Assembly: GCA_022829145.1 (NCBI GenBank)
Contig: CM040764.1
Span: forward strand, 12,606,049-12,670,048
Direction of reading: 5' to 3'
Length of the DNA stretch: 64,000 nucleotides
Origin: Albula goreensis
Taxonomy: Eukaryota > Chordata > Actinopteri > Albuliformes > Albulidae
Under the pieces are notes generated by a model. That model searched no databases. It saw only the letters and a program-made list of their open reading frames with translations, and was not told the DNA's origin. Made by a program: the position numbers and the translations under genes. Positions 1 to 13,269 of this stretch are shown here, piece after piece (the first letter of the stretch is position 1; each line of letters opens with the position of its first letter).

Positions 1-56
1 TTGAGTTCACATTGCGCTTTGCATGTAAAACACGGTTCTCCTTCTCTCATGGCCAG

Positions 57-1001
57 GGCACAATGGTGATCACGAACCTCTCGTCTGTTCTGAGTGATCC
101 CAATGAGTGGGAGACGGGGGGCCAGTTTAACCCGGAACACTTCCTGGATTCTGAGGGCAAGTTCCAGAGGAGAGAGGCCTTTTTACCATTTTCAGCAGGT
201 AATATGCTTCCTTCATTTTACCCTCCATACCCTCAGGGCCCACACAGCCGCAATTATGACAAAGATTTAAAAGCATACAGGCATTTGTGAAGAAACTTTT
301 TTTGGATTACAATTTAGAAGGTATCAAAATCATTGAATATCATTTGGGAGCAGCTGTACTTGAAGTGTACTGGTTGGAGCACCAAGTGAATGATGCTCAC
401 TATGTCATCACGATGGGTTTTTTTTTTGCTTGACTTGACACAGGCACATATATTATATGATAATTCTCAAGCAATGGAAAATGTGCAATACTTGATAATT
501 ATCTTTAATGAATTAATTAGCAATCTAATTCACAATTAGTGATAATCTGCTAATTTCCTGTAGCAGACTATAAACAGAGAGAGGAACTATAATTACGATG
601 GCTAATGTTCACTCTCAGTTTTTTGCATGTTTTGGAATTATATATCTACAGGTTAATTAAAAAATTGCTTTATTTAATTTGGTATTATGTGAGAATCATT
701 CTGGCATACATACATATTCATAGCAAACTATCTTTGCTGTGGAACAATATGTAAACATGATGTTACGTTAGCATTATGAGAAAGTTCAGTGTTGCACTCA
801 GGCTGCCTCTCTCTGTGTCTTGCAGGGAAGAGGGCATGTCTAGGGGAACAGTTAGCTCGGATGGAGTTGTTCCTGTTCTTCACCTCCCTCCTCCACAAAT
901 TCAACTTCTCTACTGTGCCTGGAGAGCAGCCTAGCCTTGAGGCACGGATTGGAGTCACATTGTCTCCGAAGCCTTTCCGCATTTGTGTGTCCGGTCACTG
1001 A
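57..1001 (+). CDS. Cytochrome P450 family 2, last two exons (5' part outside the window)
   Basis: These are the final two coding exons of a CYP2-family P450, a haem-thiolate monooxygenase normally anchored in the ER membrane. The penultimate exon spans 57-198, which is 142 bases, the usual CYP2 size. It follows a CAG acceptor and ends at a GT donor inside a glycine codon. The last exon spans 826-1001 and ends in TGA. Joined, they give the haem-binding signature [10 protein letters not shown] (FxxGxRxCxG with the thiolate cysteine) followed by [13 protein letters not shown], typical of CYP2J/2D/2N-like proteins. Upstream exons lie before base 1. The reading frame is clean across the splice, so the gene looks functional. 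Fish have many CYP2 subfamilies and I cannot assign one. A decayed relative lies 2.5 kb downstream on the same strand. Confidence 0.9.
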
Positions 1002-3560
1002 CCTGCCTCGGAGCACCCACACCTATTACTCTTAATGACGACCAATCAAGTCTACTGCAACTTCAACTACTTTGCATAACAACAACCAATCAAATCGCTT
1101 GCAACAACCGCACATGCTACATGACCAATTAAATCTAATGTACAAATGCCACATGTAACAATGATCAAACAATTATTTGCTAAGACTGCACTTCTTGTAC
1201 AATGACCAAACAAATCACATACAGTAATACCGCCTGCTTCATATCATACCATCACACTGCACATCCCGTAAATACCATAACAATAGGTGACACATTAGGA
1301 AAGTGTAGGCTCACACTTTCAGGAAATCTCATTGAGACTCAAAAATATTTTGCACGGTAGATTGTAATCTGGAGAAAGCATGTTCAGAAAATAATATTTG
1401 ACTGATTATTATGATTTAGGCAGACATGGCACTATGAACTATGATTAAATGTCCCCTGGTTAGACTATAATTAAGCCATTGTCAGGGGTTATATATCAGA
1501 TATCATAAATTGAAGTTCCAGCCTCACTGCTTGAAAAGTATTCAGTACAATGTTTTTGACTTTAAATACACACAAAGCCATATGCTCCCTTTGTGGGTTG
1601 ATTTAGGATGATAAGTATTTTAAGTACGATTTATTCCAGCAATCCACATACAGATTTTCAATTTTGCAGGCAAGTCAGTTTTTGAATTTCTCTGTTACAA
1701 TACATTTCTTAAACATAAAAACACTTTACAGACTATATTCAAATAGATTTACGAATAGTAATTTTGCCCTTTACAGATATGTACGACATGCATGTAGCAT
1801 GTGCATGTGCCAACATCTACACCAGAACCAGAAGAATACAGTATGCTGTGGACAATGAAAAATCTTGTATAAGCAGAGATGGAATTTAAATATCCATTCT
1901 GAATCTTACTGTTGCTTGCACACGACAAGTCATACACCATCTCAGTTTAAAGATATGTAATGTTTGATCAGGTGTGTTTGAGTAAAAAAAAAAATCCTGA
2001 AGTACTTGTACAGATACCAGTAGTAAATTATTTCATAAATTTATTTCATAAGAATTAAATGTGGAGTAGGCCACAGTAGACATAAATATCAGTGAAGTGC
2101 ACGTTTTAAAACGCAATGCACATTTTAAAAGATGTTCCAAAGTTTGGAAAAGCTGGCCCTCGGAAATCTCGCCTGATACCAGTTATCCACACCAGTGGGG
2201 CTGTGCGTGGGTCCTTTGTTTCACTAAATTGCAGTGAGTACATCTCAGAACATTCGCCCTCCATCTGTTTCTGTCAAGCATCACAGAATCTTTAATGAGT
2301 GAGCAACAGCCAAAATGTAGTCACACAAACAATAATCAGAATTTGAATGTAGAAGTAAACCAAATAGTCATATATGCCTCAATAAAACAAGCTTAATACA
2401 CATGACATCAGCTTTGTGTATTGTGATCTGTAGAATTTAGGTCTTTCTTTAACAACTCCACAACTGTTAATCAAAAGTTACTTGTAGTCTGCAGTCGATT
2501 GTCAGATAATAGAGAATTGCCATTCCAATACTAGCAAATAAATTAACTACAAATACTTTTTCTACAACCAAAATTATTCGAAACTGTTTGAGGATAGTTT
2601 TGTTATTACTGCCCTGATGAAAACTTGCAGCTGACAAAAATGAATCTTTACTAAATTTTAGTCACTTATTCATATACATATAGGCCTATTTATATTATTT
2701 CAAAAGCATATAAGCTTGATTGTATTTACAGTATATTGTAGACTACCAGTGTGTACAGCCTTTACCCCACAACAGTACACAGTTACTTAGGCTCTTTCAT
2801 AAGTCACTGGACAGGAAATGCCTTTGTGAGGTTAGACTGCTGCCGAATGCGATTTTACAACCAACTTTTTATTAATTTGTGCTTTTCTGCTTTTCAACAA
2901 TTTCCTCAAAAGCAGAAAACCCAAAAACTTTCCCCCTGGGCCATGGGGTATGCCCTTTGTGGGAAGCACACACATTTGTCTGACCAAGGTGAGAAGAACG
3001 GTTAAGATATACCATGCATTACCTGTGCTCTATAATTGATAGTCTATGTTAAATAAAATGTGAATTCTTTTAAAGTAAATAAAATACCTGGCCTTGCCAT
3101 AAAATATTAGGCCCAACCTTAAAGGAATCCAGATACATAATTCACTACTAATGTAGATTTTGCTGTAGTTTTTAAATCATCACAAAAGCTAAAAGAGTCT
3201 AGGCAATGGAAAGAGGAAATAATGTACTGCTCACTGAGAGTTAACAAAGTTAATCTGGCTGAAAGTAATGTATGTGCATCCAGAGAGCTAAACATAATTA
3301 TCCTAGGGCAAATAATAAATAATAATGGAATGCATTGAAATGGCTCTTTATCTTGACACCAAAAGCATTTTTTCAGTGAAGGATGAAACTCACCTCAACC
3401 ACCACTGATATGTAGCACCCACTGGTGGTAATGCATTGCAGATATTTTTTACTAAAACATTCACCACCAGCTTGAGTTGGGAATCACTGAGCCAGTTACA
3501 CTGGTGTGACCAGATGGAAAGACCCAGAAAGTGGTGTACATATGACCTTGTTTACCACAG
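1002..3560. other. Non-coding interval between CYP2 gene and CYP2 pseudogene
   Basis: This AT-rich interval includes the 3' UTR of the CYP2 gene. I see no convincing exon. Short open frames lack splice context or recognisable protein sequence. An AATAAA occurs near 2,383, but it is too far away to assign confidently as the CYP2 polyadenylation signal. Confidence 0.6.
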
Positions 3561-4787
3561 GTGGCTTGAGGACTTTGGTAATGTCTACAGTGTCCATCTG
3601 GATGGAGACACAAAGTTGTGTTTTGGTGGGTTACAGAACTATTTGAGAAGAGGGATGTCTCTTGGTACCGGGATTATTTTTGAGAGGAAGTAAAGAAGTG
3701 GTCACCTGAGGAACTCTTGACTGCCCTAAACCAATTGTGAATGGAGGCAAACTCCTGTCACAGTCAAAGCTTGAATTACAAAAATTTCGAGGCTGTAGGG
3801 TCCCTCCTGTACCTGTGTTCATCACCTCTACTGACTGAGACAAGCCAGTTTTGGAATGAAACCCTGTTAGATGTAGAACTTTTACCATCTAAAAACAATT
3901 TTTGGAGTCTAAATGCAGTGTATACCCCTGAAGTGAATAATCACTCTTGTCTCCTCCCCTTTCCCTGCTAGAATACCGAGTATTCCACTGCTGGCTTCAG
4001 TCAGACAAACTTGATCATTTATGCTCTGGACCTGTTTTTAGCTGGCAGAGAGACTCCTTTCACCACCCTACACTGGGCTCTGCTGTTCATGATCAAATAT
4101 CCGGACATACAGGGTGAGTGAGTGGCCATGGATCAGGGTGTGAGTGAGGCGTTTATCTCAGATATGACAGCCATTATTGTGGATCACAGGATACACTGAT
4201 ATATTGACATTGTTTCCGTTGAAATTCACACTTTGACATTCACACTTCCTAAGTTCCATGTATTGTAAAGTAGTTGTTTTGATGGAGACAGTAGTACAAT
4301 TTTTATTTCTTACGTAAACATTTATTAGGCTATATTTTAACCAAGGATCGGTCTGTGAAAACACATTTTCTGAAAATGTTTGGGAACTGTTTAACTGCAT
4401 ATTCCAGAACTAAAAAAGAAATCTGACTGAGGTGTGATGTTTTTGGGTTTAGGGCACTACACTGTGGGTGAACTTACACTCAGTGCTGTTTTACAAGAAT
4501 GAGTGGGAAACACCTGACACCTTTACCCCTGGACACTTCCTGAGAAAGGATGCTTTCTTGCCCTTCTCGACAGGCAAGGTATTTGAAATTTCAGCTGCAG
4601 CTTTCATACTTTTTTACATGTAAATATTGAAAATGAGGATTTTTTATTATATCTTAATCAGATAATTGGCACATCTGACATGGTGAAATATGTGTAGTCC
4701 CCAGGGAAGTGTGTTTGGGGGAGAAGCTTGCACAGGCAGAGCTGTTCCTCCTCTTCACCTTCCTCCAACAGCAATACTCTAAGTATA
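3560..4787 (+). pseudogene. Decayed CYP2-family P450 pseudogene
   Basis: Remnants of a second CYP2 gene lie in order on the plus strand. At 3,571-3,692 an exon 1/2-like piece reads GNVYSVHLDGD and then GTGIIFE. At 3,972-4,113 there is a 142-base exon 6 with AGRETP and HWALLFMIKYPDIQ, matching the I-helix AGx(D/E)T region. At 4,453-4,573 an exon 8 lacks seven codons relative to the intact neighbour and has a GC instead of GT donor. At 4,705-4,785 there is a piece of exon 9. There the haem cysteine region is broken by a four-base deletion before CLGEKLAQAELFLLF. Exons 3, 4, 5 and 7 are not visible. It is most simply a tandem duplicate of the CYP2 gene just upstream that has died. Confidence 0.8.
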
Positions 4788-4789
4788 GA

Positions 4790-6495
4790 ACAAATTTTAA
4801 GCATTGAACAATGTCTTATTGCTTTCATATTTTATTCTGTCAAAGAATAAAGTCGATGGAGTATTATCCACTGTACATTATTTAGTAACTTCCTCTCATG
4901 GCCATTAGTCTGTTTTAAATTGTTGTCTGTCTGTAAGTGTTAAAAGCAATCTACATCTATATTCATTTTTTTGTATTTTGTCCTTCAACCTTATTGTATT
5001 ATGGGTGCAACCATGCATAAATATTGGTAAGAATTATTCCAGAAAAAAAAGCTAATGAGGCAATATTTTTTGATACAATTTCATTCCCATTTTAGTGAAA
5101 ATACAGTCTTTCATAATTGCATTTACTTATGCCAAACCTGACATTACACAATAACCTTGCACAACTGCAAGAGAAACCCACAACCAGGCTCACAGTCTAT
5201 GACCCCACATTGCATTTGGCCTCCCCAAACTTTGTGCAATGAAAGTAAAAGAACATCCACTCCAATTTGCATCTCTCTGCTGGTGTAAAGGGTAGGAATG
5301 CATTCTTAAAATCAGGAAGTAGCTGATACAATATCAAGAAAATCTGTACAATGCATATAATGTATTTTCCACACATATAAAATATATATATATATTAAAA
5401 TTAGATTTTGCGTTACACCTACCCATCAAAGTGCTTTCATATTTCCCTCCAGCAAAACAGCTGTATCATTGTTATGCTTAGTAAAGTAATATCATCCTGA
5501 ATCACCTGGTTATGATTAGTAAATATTCTGCCATAATGAATTATTTGCTGTTGGAAGCAGTGTTACCACAAATATTCACTGCACTGACAGCCTGCTGAAT
5601 CAGATGAATGTTCTCCACTGATGGAGGAGTATGCAGACATATGTTAAAAATAAATGTAATTAATAAAAATAAAATAAAAAAGGGAATGGAATGTCCCATC
5701 TTAGATGTAGCTAATACATGTTTTGTTGAAGCCAGCATATTTTGTTTTTCTGTTGTTGTTGTTGTTGTGTTTGCATAAGGCATTTGTGAATATGCTAGTT
5801 ATGCATATTCAGGAAGGAGTGCTGTTGAACACAGAGTAATAAGAGGTAGCATACCAGCACAGGCAGTACTGGACCCTGCTCCAAAGAAAGAGCACAGAGT
5901 ACAGAAGGATGAGCCAAGAACAATATCTAGCCAGTACATGAGATGTCTGTGAGTATAGAGTATTTTATGTTATGGAAGGAAATGGTTTAAATTACTTTGG
6001 TTTTCAGTATTTAAAGGGTTTAAACTACCAAGGCAACAATTCCACTTTTGATTTATTGTAATTCCCTTTTTTCCACTGAAACTCCAGTTGACTGACAGGG
6101 CATGGAACACAATCACGCCTTGTGTAGATCCAAACCAGAGCCTGAGATTTTAACTTGCTAGAAAAGTTCCAACAAACCAGCAAATTTACAATTATCCCCT
6201 TACCTGCTGCGGAATTTCTTGATGAAGACTAGCTGAATATTCCACAGTATATAGGTAGAGGTACCCCACATTCTCAACCACAAATATTTATCACATCTCA
6301 GTTGGGGGTCTGAAACAGAGGTTCACTTTTTCTCTTTTAAAAAACATTTAGAGCACACCTACTGAATAACCTGTAAACAGGAGTCTTAAGTTTACTTTGT
6401 TATCAGGCTCTTTTCCCTCCTGCATTTTCCATCTGCTCACCCAGTTGACATGTTGCTAATCAAAAGTGTGAGCGTGCCTTGACACTGTAGAGCAT
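4790..6495. other. Non-coding interval
   Basis: This is an AT-rich spacer between the CYP2 pseudogene and the 3' end of LRRC52 on the opposite strand. Nothing recognisable was found apart from short simple repeats such as the TA run near 5,384. The 3' UTR of LRRC52 must lie at its right edge. Confidence 0.55.
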
Positions 6496-6501
6496 ATGAC
6501 C

Positions 6502-9500
6502 TCACACCTTAGGCTTACTGAGGTACCCATTGCCATTAGGGTCCGGTCCACTCTCTCCCACCTCCTCTTCATCATCGTCTTCCTCCCCCTCGAACGTTTT
6601 GGCCCAGCGTTCATACATCAGCATCAACACCCCCATCACCCAGGCCGATACTGTGCCGGCAGAGAAGATGAGGAAGCCAATGGCAGCAAGGAAGAGGTAG
6701 TCCCAGTTGTCTAGCCTCTGATGACAGTCCGTCCGCAGTTGTATGCCCACCTCTCCCAGTCGCCGGCCCTCCATTTCCATGGGACTCTGGCACACTGTCT
6801 GTCCCTCATCTGTAAAACACAAGGAAACACCTCATAACTGCGAGAATAGGACACGTGGCTTAGGATCACCATTAAGAGACAATACGGTTTGCATCACAGG
6901 TCACCTCAGCTGCAGGAATACTCAATAATTTGTGCACCAGCTTACATAAGACTCAATGTCCAACAAAGTGTAACTAAAATTAATGTCATGACTGCGTAAG
7001 ACTCATGCTGAGAAGAGGGCAGGCAGGAGCACCACAGAAAGGCTACATCGGTGGGGATTGCGCAGGAGCTGTGCAGCCGTGTGTCCTCAGTTTACTTCAC
7101 TGTGCACATTGATGGGCTGAAGGGAAGTAGAGTCTGGACCTCAGCAAGCTCTGGACCTCAACTCCCAAAATGATCTGCAATAGCATTTTCCAATTTATTA
7201 TAAAACTACAATAAGCATACTGAGCACAGTGTGTCAGGTAGCTGTGCAGGGCAAATAGCTGTTTAAATGCACATCAGAAACCTCTCATTAACAACAAACT
7301 TCGGCTGCTGTGGTCATTTAAGCTAGTCATTAAAAACTAAAAGCAGCGTCCTGCTGAATGAATAAATAAGTGGAAAGATTAACCACCATCTCAACACCTC
7401 AGCGTCTCATTTCAGTGCCATCACTCATTGTAATCTAACCCACCTACCATTAACTTTCAATGACAGTGCCACTTGTTTTTTGAACTGACCTCTCTCCAGA
7501 GCCCCAACAGTACCTGATTTTATGAGGCATGCTTTGTTATACTATTGGGGAGAGATAAATGGTGAAGATAAGAAATCCAGACAGAGTCAATGGTAAACCT
7601 AATGCACTGAGGTAAGGGTGTAACTTTACATTACAATCCTCCGCTGGTTAAACTGGAAGGAAATTCCATCGTACACTCCCCTTTGGCCACGGTCACCACG
7701 TGTCCTGAACCGTCAGTGTAACCTGACCATGCTCGTTGGGTGATACAGTTGACTTCATGAAAATATGCATACCCTTTATGTAACAGAAACTTAATTTCTT
7801 TCCACTGACAAAAATAAATGTTTTTGTTAAATCAGCCTCAGAGAAAAATACATCAAAACAGCAGCCGGGTGTTTTGGATGAGACAAAGTTACATTGTGAT
7901 CGTTCTTTCCCCAGAGTCAGTGTAACTTCTTTTTTTGTCAACTGCAACAAAGCTATTTTCCTTCTGTAATCCATTTTGAGAGGTATTGCACTGTTCAAGG
8001 TACAGTAGAGTAATTGCCTCTGGAAATAAATTTTTAAATTCTTCTCACCCCAGAGGGAGAAATGGAGAGAGAGGGCCAGGGGGTAGAGTGTAGGGCCCAG
8101 CCGGGCCTTTCTACCTCTGCAGTGGGATCAGACGCTAAAACTGCACCACTAGCACTATGGTCACTATAAAAATATACTCTGTACCAGTGGTCCTTTCTCT
8201 AGGTCTTGGAGAGACCTAGTGTATTCTGTTTTTTGTTTTCACATGAAATTCTGAAGCAGGTGCAGACACAACACATCAGGTGAGGTGAATTAAATGTGTA
8301 ACCAAATTTTCATTTTAATTGATTATTAGCTGCTAAGCAACAACTAACCCCAGCTCACCCAGTGGCTTTCCAGGATGAGTGAGGATCACTGCTCTATACC
8401 ACCACAGTATACAAACACGGTAATCAGGAGAGTATATTTTATAATGTATAATCACCATCCCAACCAGAGTCTGTTCTGTGCTGTTTATAACCACAATCAC
8501 AAATGAGAATATACTCTACAGTATGAGTTTAAAACATTAGTCCTGCAAAACCACGGGGTTTGCTTGTTTCTGCTGATACCAAGCATTTTATTTTCAAGAA
8601 AACAGGACCAGGATTGGATTCTCCTCCTCTTTACTATACATTTGAGAATAAACAATGTTGTGACTCAATAATCATTGTCACTACTTAACAGTTTAAAATG
8701 CAGTTGGATTATTTCTCAATAACAGTAATAGTAATGCAATTCTACAAGTATTCTATTGAATACTTCACAGGGTTGAGAAAATGCAAAGAACGCATAATAA
8801 CACAAACATGCCATTCACCTAAGCTCATCACTTACCTGTAGTCTACATGGTACCCAGCACTGCATGAAACCTGGACTTTCTGCATGACTTGATAAGCTTT
8901 TCCAGGCTTTGGCAGTTCTTTATCAAAAACAGTTATTTATACTGCAGAATTGACTTCTGACTAAATTCCATCTACATTTACTTTTTTCTGAGGACAGAAT
9001 ACAGTCTTTCTGTTAAAATTGTTAATTTTCTGCATAAAAAACTCTTAAATTCCAAAGTATACTCTAATTTTTAAAATTGCAATCAAACACGCTTAGGGCC
9101 TGGAAAGGGATTAAGGCTAGTCTTAGGCCATTTTTTAGGCTTAGATAGGGTCGTAAGTAAAAACTATCCTTGAAGAAAAACGCCCGAATGGGTAGCATTT
9201 AACGTGTAGAAGTTAATAGTTGACAACTCAACAGTTCAGCAGACTAATTTGATGATGGCCCTCAACATTCTGGAAGAGCTGCAGAGCTGGAACATAAGGG
9301 GAGTAATACCACTCAAAATGAAATGGGGAAAAAATAGGAAAAATAGAAATTACACATTACCTTGAAACTTGAATCCTTCCGTCTGCATCCACAAACATAG
9401 GTCCTCAGTGTCACAGTCGCATTGCCAGGGATTCCCGCTGAGTCCGATGGAGCGGAGGGAAGGCAGCGCAATGAGGTAACTGATGTTGAGCGCAGTCAGG

Positions 9501-10009
9501 TTGTTACGGCTCACGTCGAGAACCTGCAGCGCCACGTTCTCCGAGAAGGCGCAGGGGTGGATCTCGGACAGTCCGGGGTTGTTTGTCACTCGAAGCATCA
9601 CAAGACTCTCAAGTGGTCCGAAAGTCCTGTCATCAATCTGAGCCAAGTTGTTGAAGGATAGATCCAGGTAAGCGAGTTTTCGGAGATTTCCAAATGTGGA
9701 CTCTGTCATCTCTGAGATGGAGTTGTTACTGCAGTCCAGAAAGACCAAGTCTGACAAAAAGTTGAGCTGCAGTGCCGGTAGCTCAGGGATTCGGTTGTTG
9801 GAAAGTACGAGTTGCCTAGTGGCCAGTGGGAAGTCCGGGGGAAAGAAAGTTAGGTCTTTCCCCGCACATTGGACCACCAGTTGGTCATCGCAGTCACATC
9901 GGTCGGGGCAGCCTGCAGTTACAGCCGGGGACGGTGTGGCACCCATGACGAATATTAGAAGAGATGCGAACCGTAGGGACTGTGAGGTGGGGGGTCGGGA
10001 AAAGCGCAT
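6502..10009 (-). CDS. LRRC52: LRRC52-like BK/SLO channel auxiliary (gamma-type) subunit
   Basis: This is a two-exon gene on the minus strand. Exon 1 spans 10,009-9,361 and exon 2 spans 6,809-6,502, joined in phase 1 to give 318 residues. A signal peptide (about residues 1-32) is followed by a cysteine-rich LRR N-cap (CPDRCDCD), about five LRRs and an LRR C-cap starting NPWQCDCD. A single membrane span (about 254-281, [21 protein letters not shown]) leads to a short acidic cytoplasmic tail ([10 protein letters not shown]). The membrane span and the acidic tail match LRRC52 better than LRRC26, LRRC38 or LRRC55. In mammals LRRC52 is an auxiliary subunit of SLO1/SLO3 potassium channels. The 2.55-kb intron carries a dispersed repeat. 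TADA1 lies upstream in divergent orientation, as expected from 1q24 neighbours in human. The reading frame is intact. Confidence 0.9.
8182..8401. repeat. Short dispersed MITE-like element in the LRRC52 intron
   Basis: The segment starts ACCAGTGGTCC and ends with AGGATCACTGCTC, so its ends are imperfect inverted repeats around a stretch containing CTTGGAGAG and TTTCCAGGATGAG. This layout resembles a very common fish non-autonomous repeat whose ends read like 'accagtggttctc...gaaccactg'. I identify it from memory of that pattern. No terminal duplication was verified. Confidence 0.5.
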
Positions 10010-10327
10010 GATTCTTCGTAGGGCTTCATGAACTCCTTCTAAGTCCCACAGAACACTGTCACATTATTCAGTGACCTGTGCTGTGGTATTGACAAATCTG
10101 TAGGCTATCTGAATTTGATCATATCGCTAATCTGTCGCATGAGCGTTCGGTCGATGAAGGCTAGTTGCGAAAGCGAATGAGAAGTGATGCTGTTGAGTTT
10201 ACGAAGTGTTTTTTTTTTTGCCTAACAGGTTTTTAGACGTACATGTGTTTTGCTACGTTTTAAACCTATGAATAAAGCAGAAAGTTACTTATAGCCTACA
10301 GTCGCCCTTCTTTCTGGATGTGTGCAT

Positions 10328-10410
<83 letters not shown>
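10328..10410. repeat. (GT)n(GA)n compound microsatellite
   Basis: A run of about ten GT dinucleotides passes directly into about thirty GA dinucleotides, 320 bp upstream of the LRRC52 start codon. It would be length-polymorphic. Confidence 0.95.
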
Positions 10411-11663
10411 AGAGAGACCTTTAAGAGTTGACGCAACTGTAGGCTACTGACTATCGCAGTTTGCATGAGGTTTATTGGTAACCGACAAGAACGAGGTACC
10501 GTCGCACTTTTCAGCATTTGGGTATTCCAGGCGGAATTGTTGGACAATGAATGTGAATTGACACAGTTAAACATGTTCATTCTGATCTTATTTTCGCACC
10601 ACTATCTTAAGAAAAGCAAACCCACCGATCATGAATCTCAAAATAGACCCAGATCTGTACAATTAGCTGCATAATCACCACCTTCTCTCACGCTGTCCCT
10701 GTGTGAGTCAAAGAACATGCTCGGTTGGGTTTCCTTGGATTGGTCCATTTGTAATTTGGTTATGATTTATAAATAATTTATCTGAAATGGTTATTCCGAT
10801 TCAATGGATACTACATAATATCGTTGCCATGGTGTCAACAGAACTAATTTTTTGTTATTTTTGATTGGAAGCACATTTTATTACTTGATCGGATTATTTG
10901 ACTTAAGTTACTGTTAAACTAGCCGTATCATGCCTGTATACGTTATCCTTATAAGCGATATTATCAGTGTCGCTGTAATAGTTTGAACAAATACGTGCCT
11001 TATTAACATGGGCAGAGGGCACTGGTCAGAGAGACAGACGAAGCTAATGTAAAATAAATAGCGGAGATCGGGCTCATCAGTGTAACTTTCCTTCCAAAAT
11101 GACCTCCAGTCTCTCCGCTTGCAGGATGGGGAGGGGTGGCGCCTCGGGCAGGGAACTACACCTTTTACTATTTAATGTTGGTGTCGCCTGTCAGCGGTTG
11201 CGGGCCAGTGTGCGGCCTGGCGTTAACTGTCTGGAGCTTCAGTGGTCATGACTGAGGTCATTCGGTAATAATTTATTTTCTCAAGATGTAATGGTAACAG
11301 TTATTCCATGTAGAAACATCACAGGTATACAGAGGGACAAAACGAACCTAAGAACAAAGTGTGAATCTCATACCATACACTATGCATGCACTGTAGTAAA
11401 GAAACCCACTCAGTACAGCTATTCAACCCACTGAGCCAGAGTAATGGCAAACACTGCAGGTGCTCAATCAATCACAGGATTTACTGTTACATATACAACA
11501 TAAAATGCTCCTGAGATCTTCATGTTGCAAAAAATCAAACCCATCAAATCTATGTTTAACATGGATTATTGTCACCACAGAGTGGATGAGTTCTGATAAG
11601 GGTGAGCAAGAAGGGAACTATGTGTTACACTGCCAGAATGATGCAGCTCTCAGGAGGAAAGAT

Positions 11664-11820
11664 TATTGAGCATAACCTTTAGGGAGCTGCACTTGTAACT
11701 CAAAGGCTGCGGTTTTTATTTCCAGGCATGGCCATTGTATCCTGCTGGGTACTTCAGGTAAATTGCCGTTGTAATATACAACTGTAGTGCATGCCAATGT
11801 AAGCTATTTTGGTCAGTCTG
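11664..11820 (+). repeat. tRNA-derived SINE fragment
   Basis: The order of a common fish SINE is visible. GTAACTCAAAGGCTGCGG begins a region resembling a tRNA B-box. It is followed by a 'gtatcctgctgggtacttcag' type segment and ends in a GTCTGGATAAGG tail like the usual 'gctctggataagagcg' end. The copy is diverged, and the ends are approximate. Confidence 0.5.
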
Positions 11821-13269
11821 GATAAGGGAAGCTACAAAATTCATGTATTTGTTTTTCTGGCAAGAACTTTTCTCTTTTGTTGCACTTATCATGTGTTGGG
11901 AGCAGGTGCATCTCTCAGGCACAGAGGCTGACATAAAGACTGATACTGAGACTGACACTGATCCTAACACAGAGAACAAGAACGGTCTCTGATATTGACA
12001 CTGAGCTTATAACACTGAGAATGACGTGTGGGCTTAGTGCACGTTTACACTTACTGGCATGAAAACTGTTTTACTTTCCGTTCCCACCCACATCCGAGTT
12101 AGTATGAACACACACTCACACACACAAGGTTTGAATTACAAACACACTATCCTTCTCTCATGAGATGGTACACTTTCTTGGAATAATTTTTGCTGCCCTG
12201 AGAATTTTTAAATATGACAGAAAATTGTACACCTATGGTATACAGAGCAATCACACTCACTGTGCTAATTAATAACTACAGATGCATTGTAAATGGCTTA
12301 GTCTGGATTTAAGACGTTTTGGCAGAGATTGACTGACTGCGAAAGGCATCAATTTTTAATGTTACAGCAATTTAATTTTACACATCTAATGTGCTCCTCT
12401 GAAGTAACTTGTTTTTGAAAGTTGTTCTCCTTTGGGCAGCGCTGAAGCAGCTTATCGCTCGTAATCGATTCATATCCACACAAATCGGGCCCATATGGGC
12501 TATTTCTTTGATATGCTTGGCAATGTCTGTGGTTTGTCAGGGCAGGTGGCTTATGACACATGAATGAAGGCATTCCTTTATCTGAGTGATTGTTTACCTC
12601 CTCTGTAATGTGAAATATGGGCCTGCTTCTGACAGAATGGGGCATGAGGGCAAATCGTCTCTAACTACAAACGTGTTATAATCCAGGCATTGCAAATAAG
12701 GTTGGAATGAAAACCGACAAACACAAGGGGAACGAGGACCTTTCCTTTCCTAATTATTATTTCCTCATTAGGGCTGATTTTCGAGCTTGACTTCGATGTC
12801 CCACCGGGGAATGCACCTTTGTCCATGTGGTGGGATGGGGATTTCACCACCCGAAAGAAGTATTTTTTGATCTCATTTAAATTCACCAAAACTGCTGTTC
12901 TGATTGGTTCCATCCATCACGTGGTCTTTCCATATTACACTCAGTTGTGCTGAGTAGCGTTGCGTTTTTGTGAAATAAGGATTAAGTTAATAACAGGACA
13001 TAATTTCCACGTAAATGTGGTAGAATCTGCATTGGTTATTATTCCCCCTATAAAGGTCATTTTTATAGACACAGCTCACCGCACACCTACTTCTTCGCTG
13101 ATGATAGTTCTGAGCAGTAGATTGTGGTCTGAGAAATTGGTTGTGGGAGTGTTTTAGTCTGCACATATCCCGCGTCTTCTGCATACGTTTTGTATCAGGA
13201 TGCATGAATACGTTGATTTGTAGATAAAATAAAGCTAGTGAGGGGTGACAAAAGAGGGAGACAATCGGA

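Larger units (their letters stand above)
10010..13269. other. Intergenic region between divergent LRRC52 and TADA1
   Basis: This 3.26-kb interval must contain the promoters of both LRRC52 (leftward) and TADA1 (rightward). It is AT-rich except for a GC-richer patch at about 11,090-11,260. Near TADA1 there is an inverted CCAAT motif (ATTGG, about 12,902) and a CACGTG E-box (about 12,919). These are plausible promoter elements, but that is inference only. It also holds a GT/GA microsatellite and a SINE fragment, listed separately. No exon-like sequence was recognised. Confidence 0.5.

Noticed and set aside
9696-10031. 111-codon plus-strand open frame
   Set aside because: It is antisense to LRRC52 exon 1, a shadow of its codon structure.
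12349-12913. Two open frames of 82-98 codons upstream of TADA1
   Set aside because: No homology recognised. The segment is more likely regulatory or conserved non-coding sequence, which cannot be judged from one genome.
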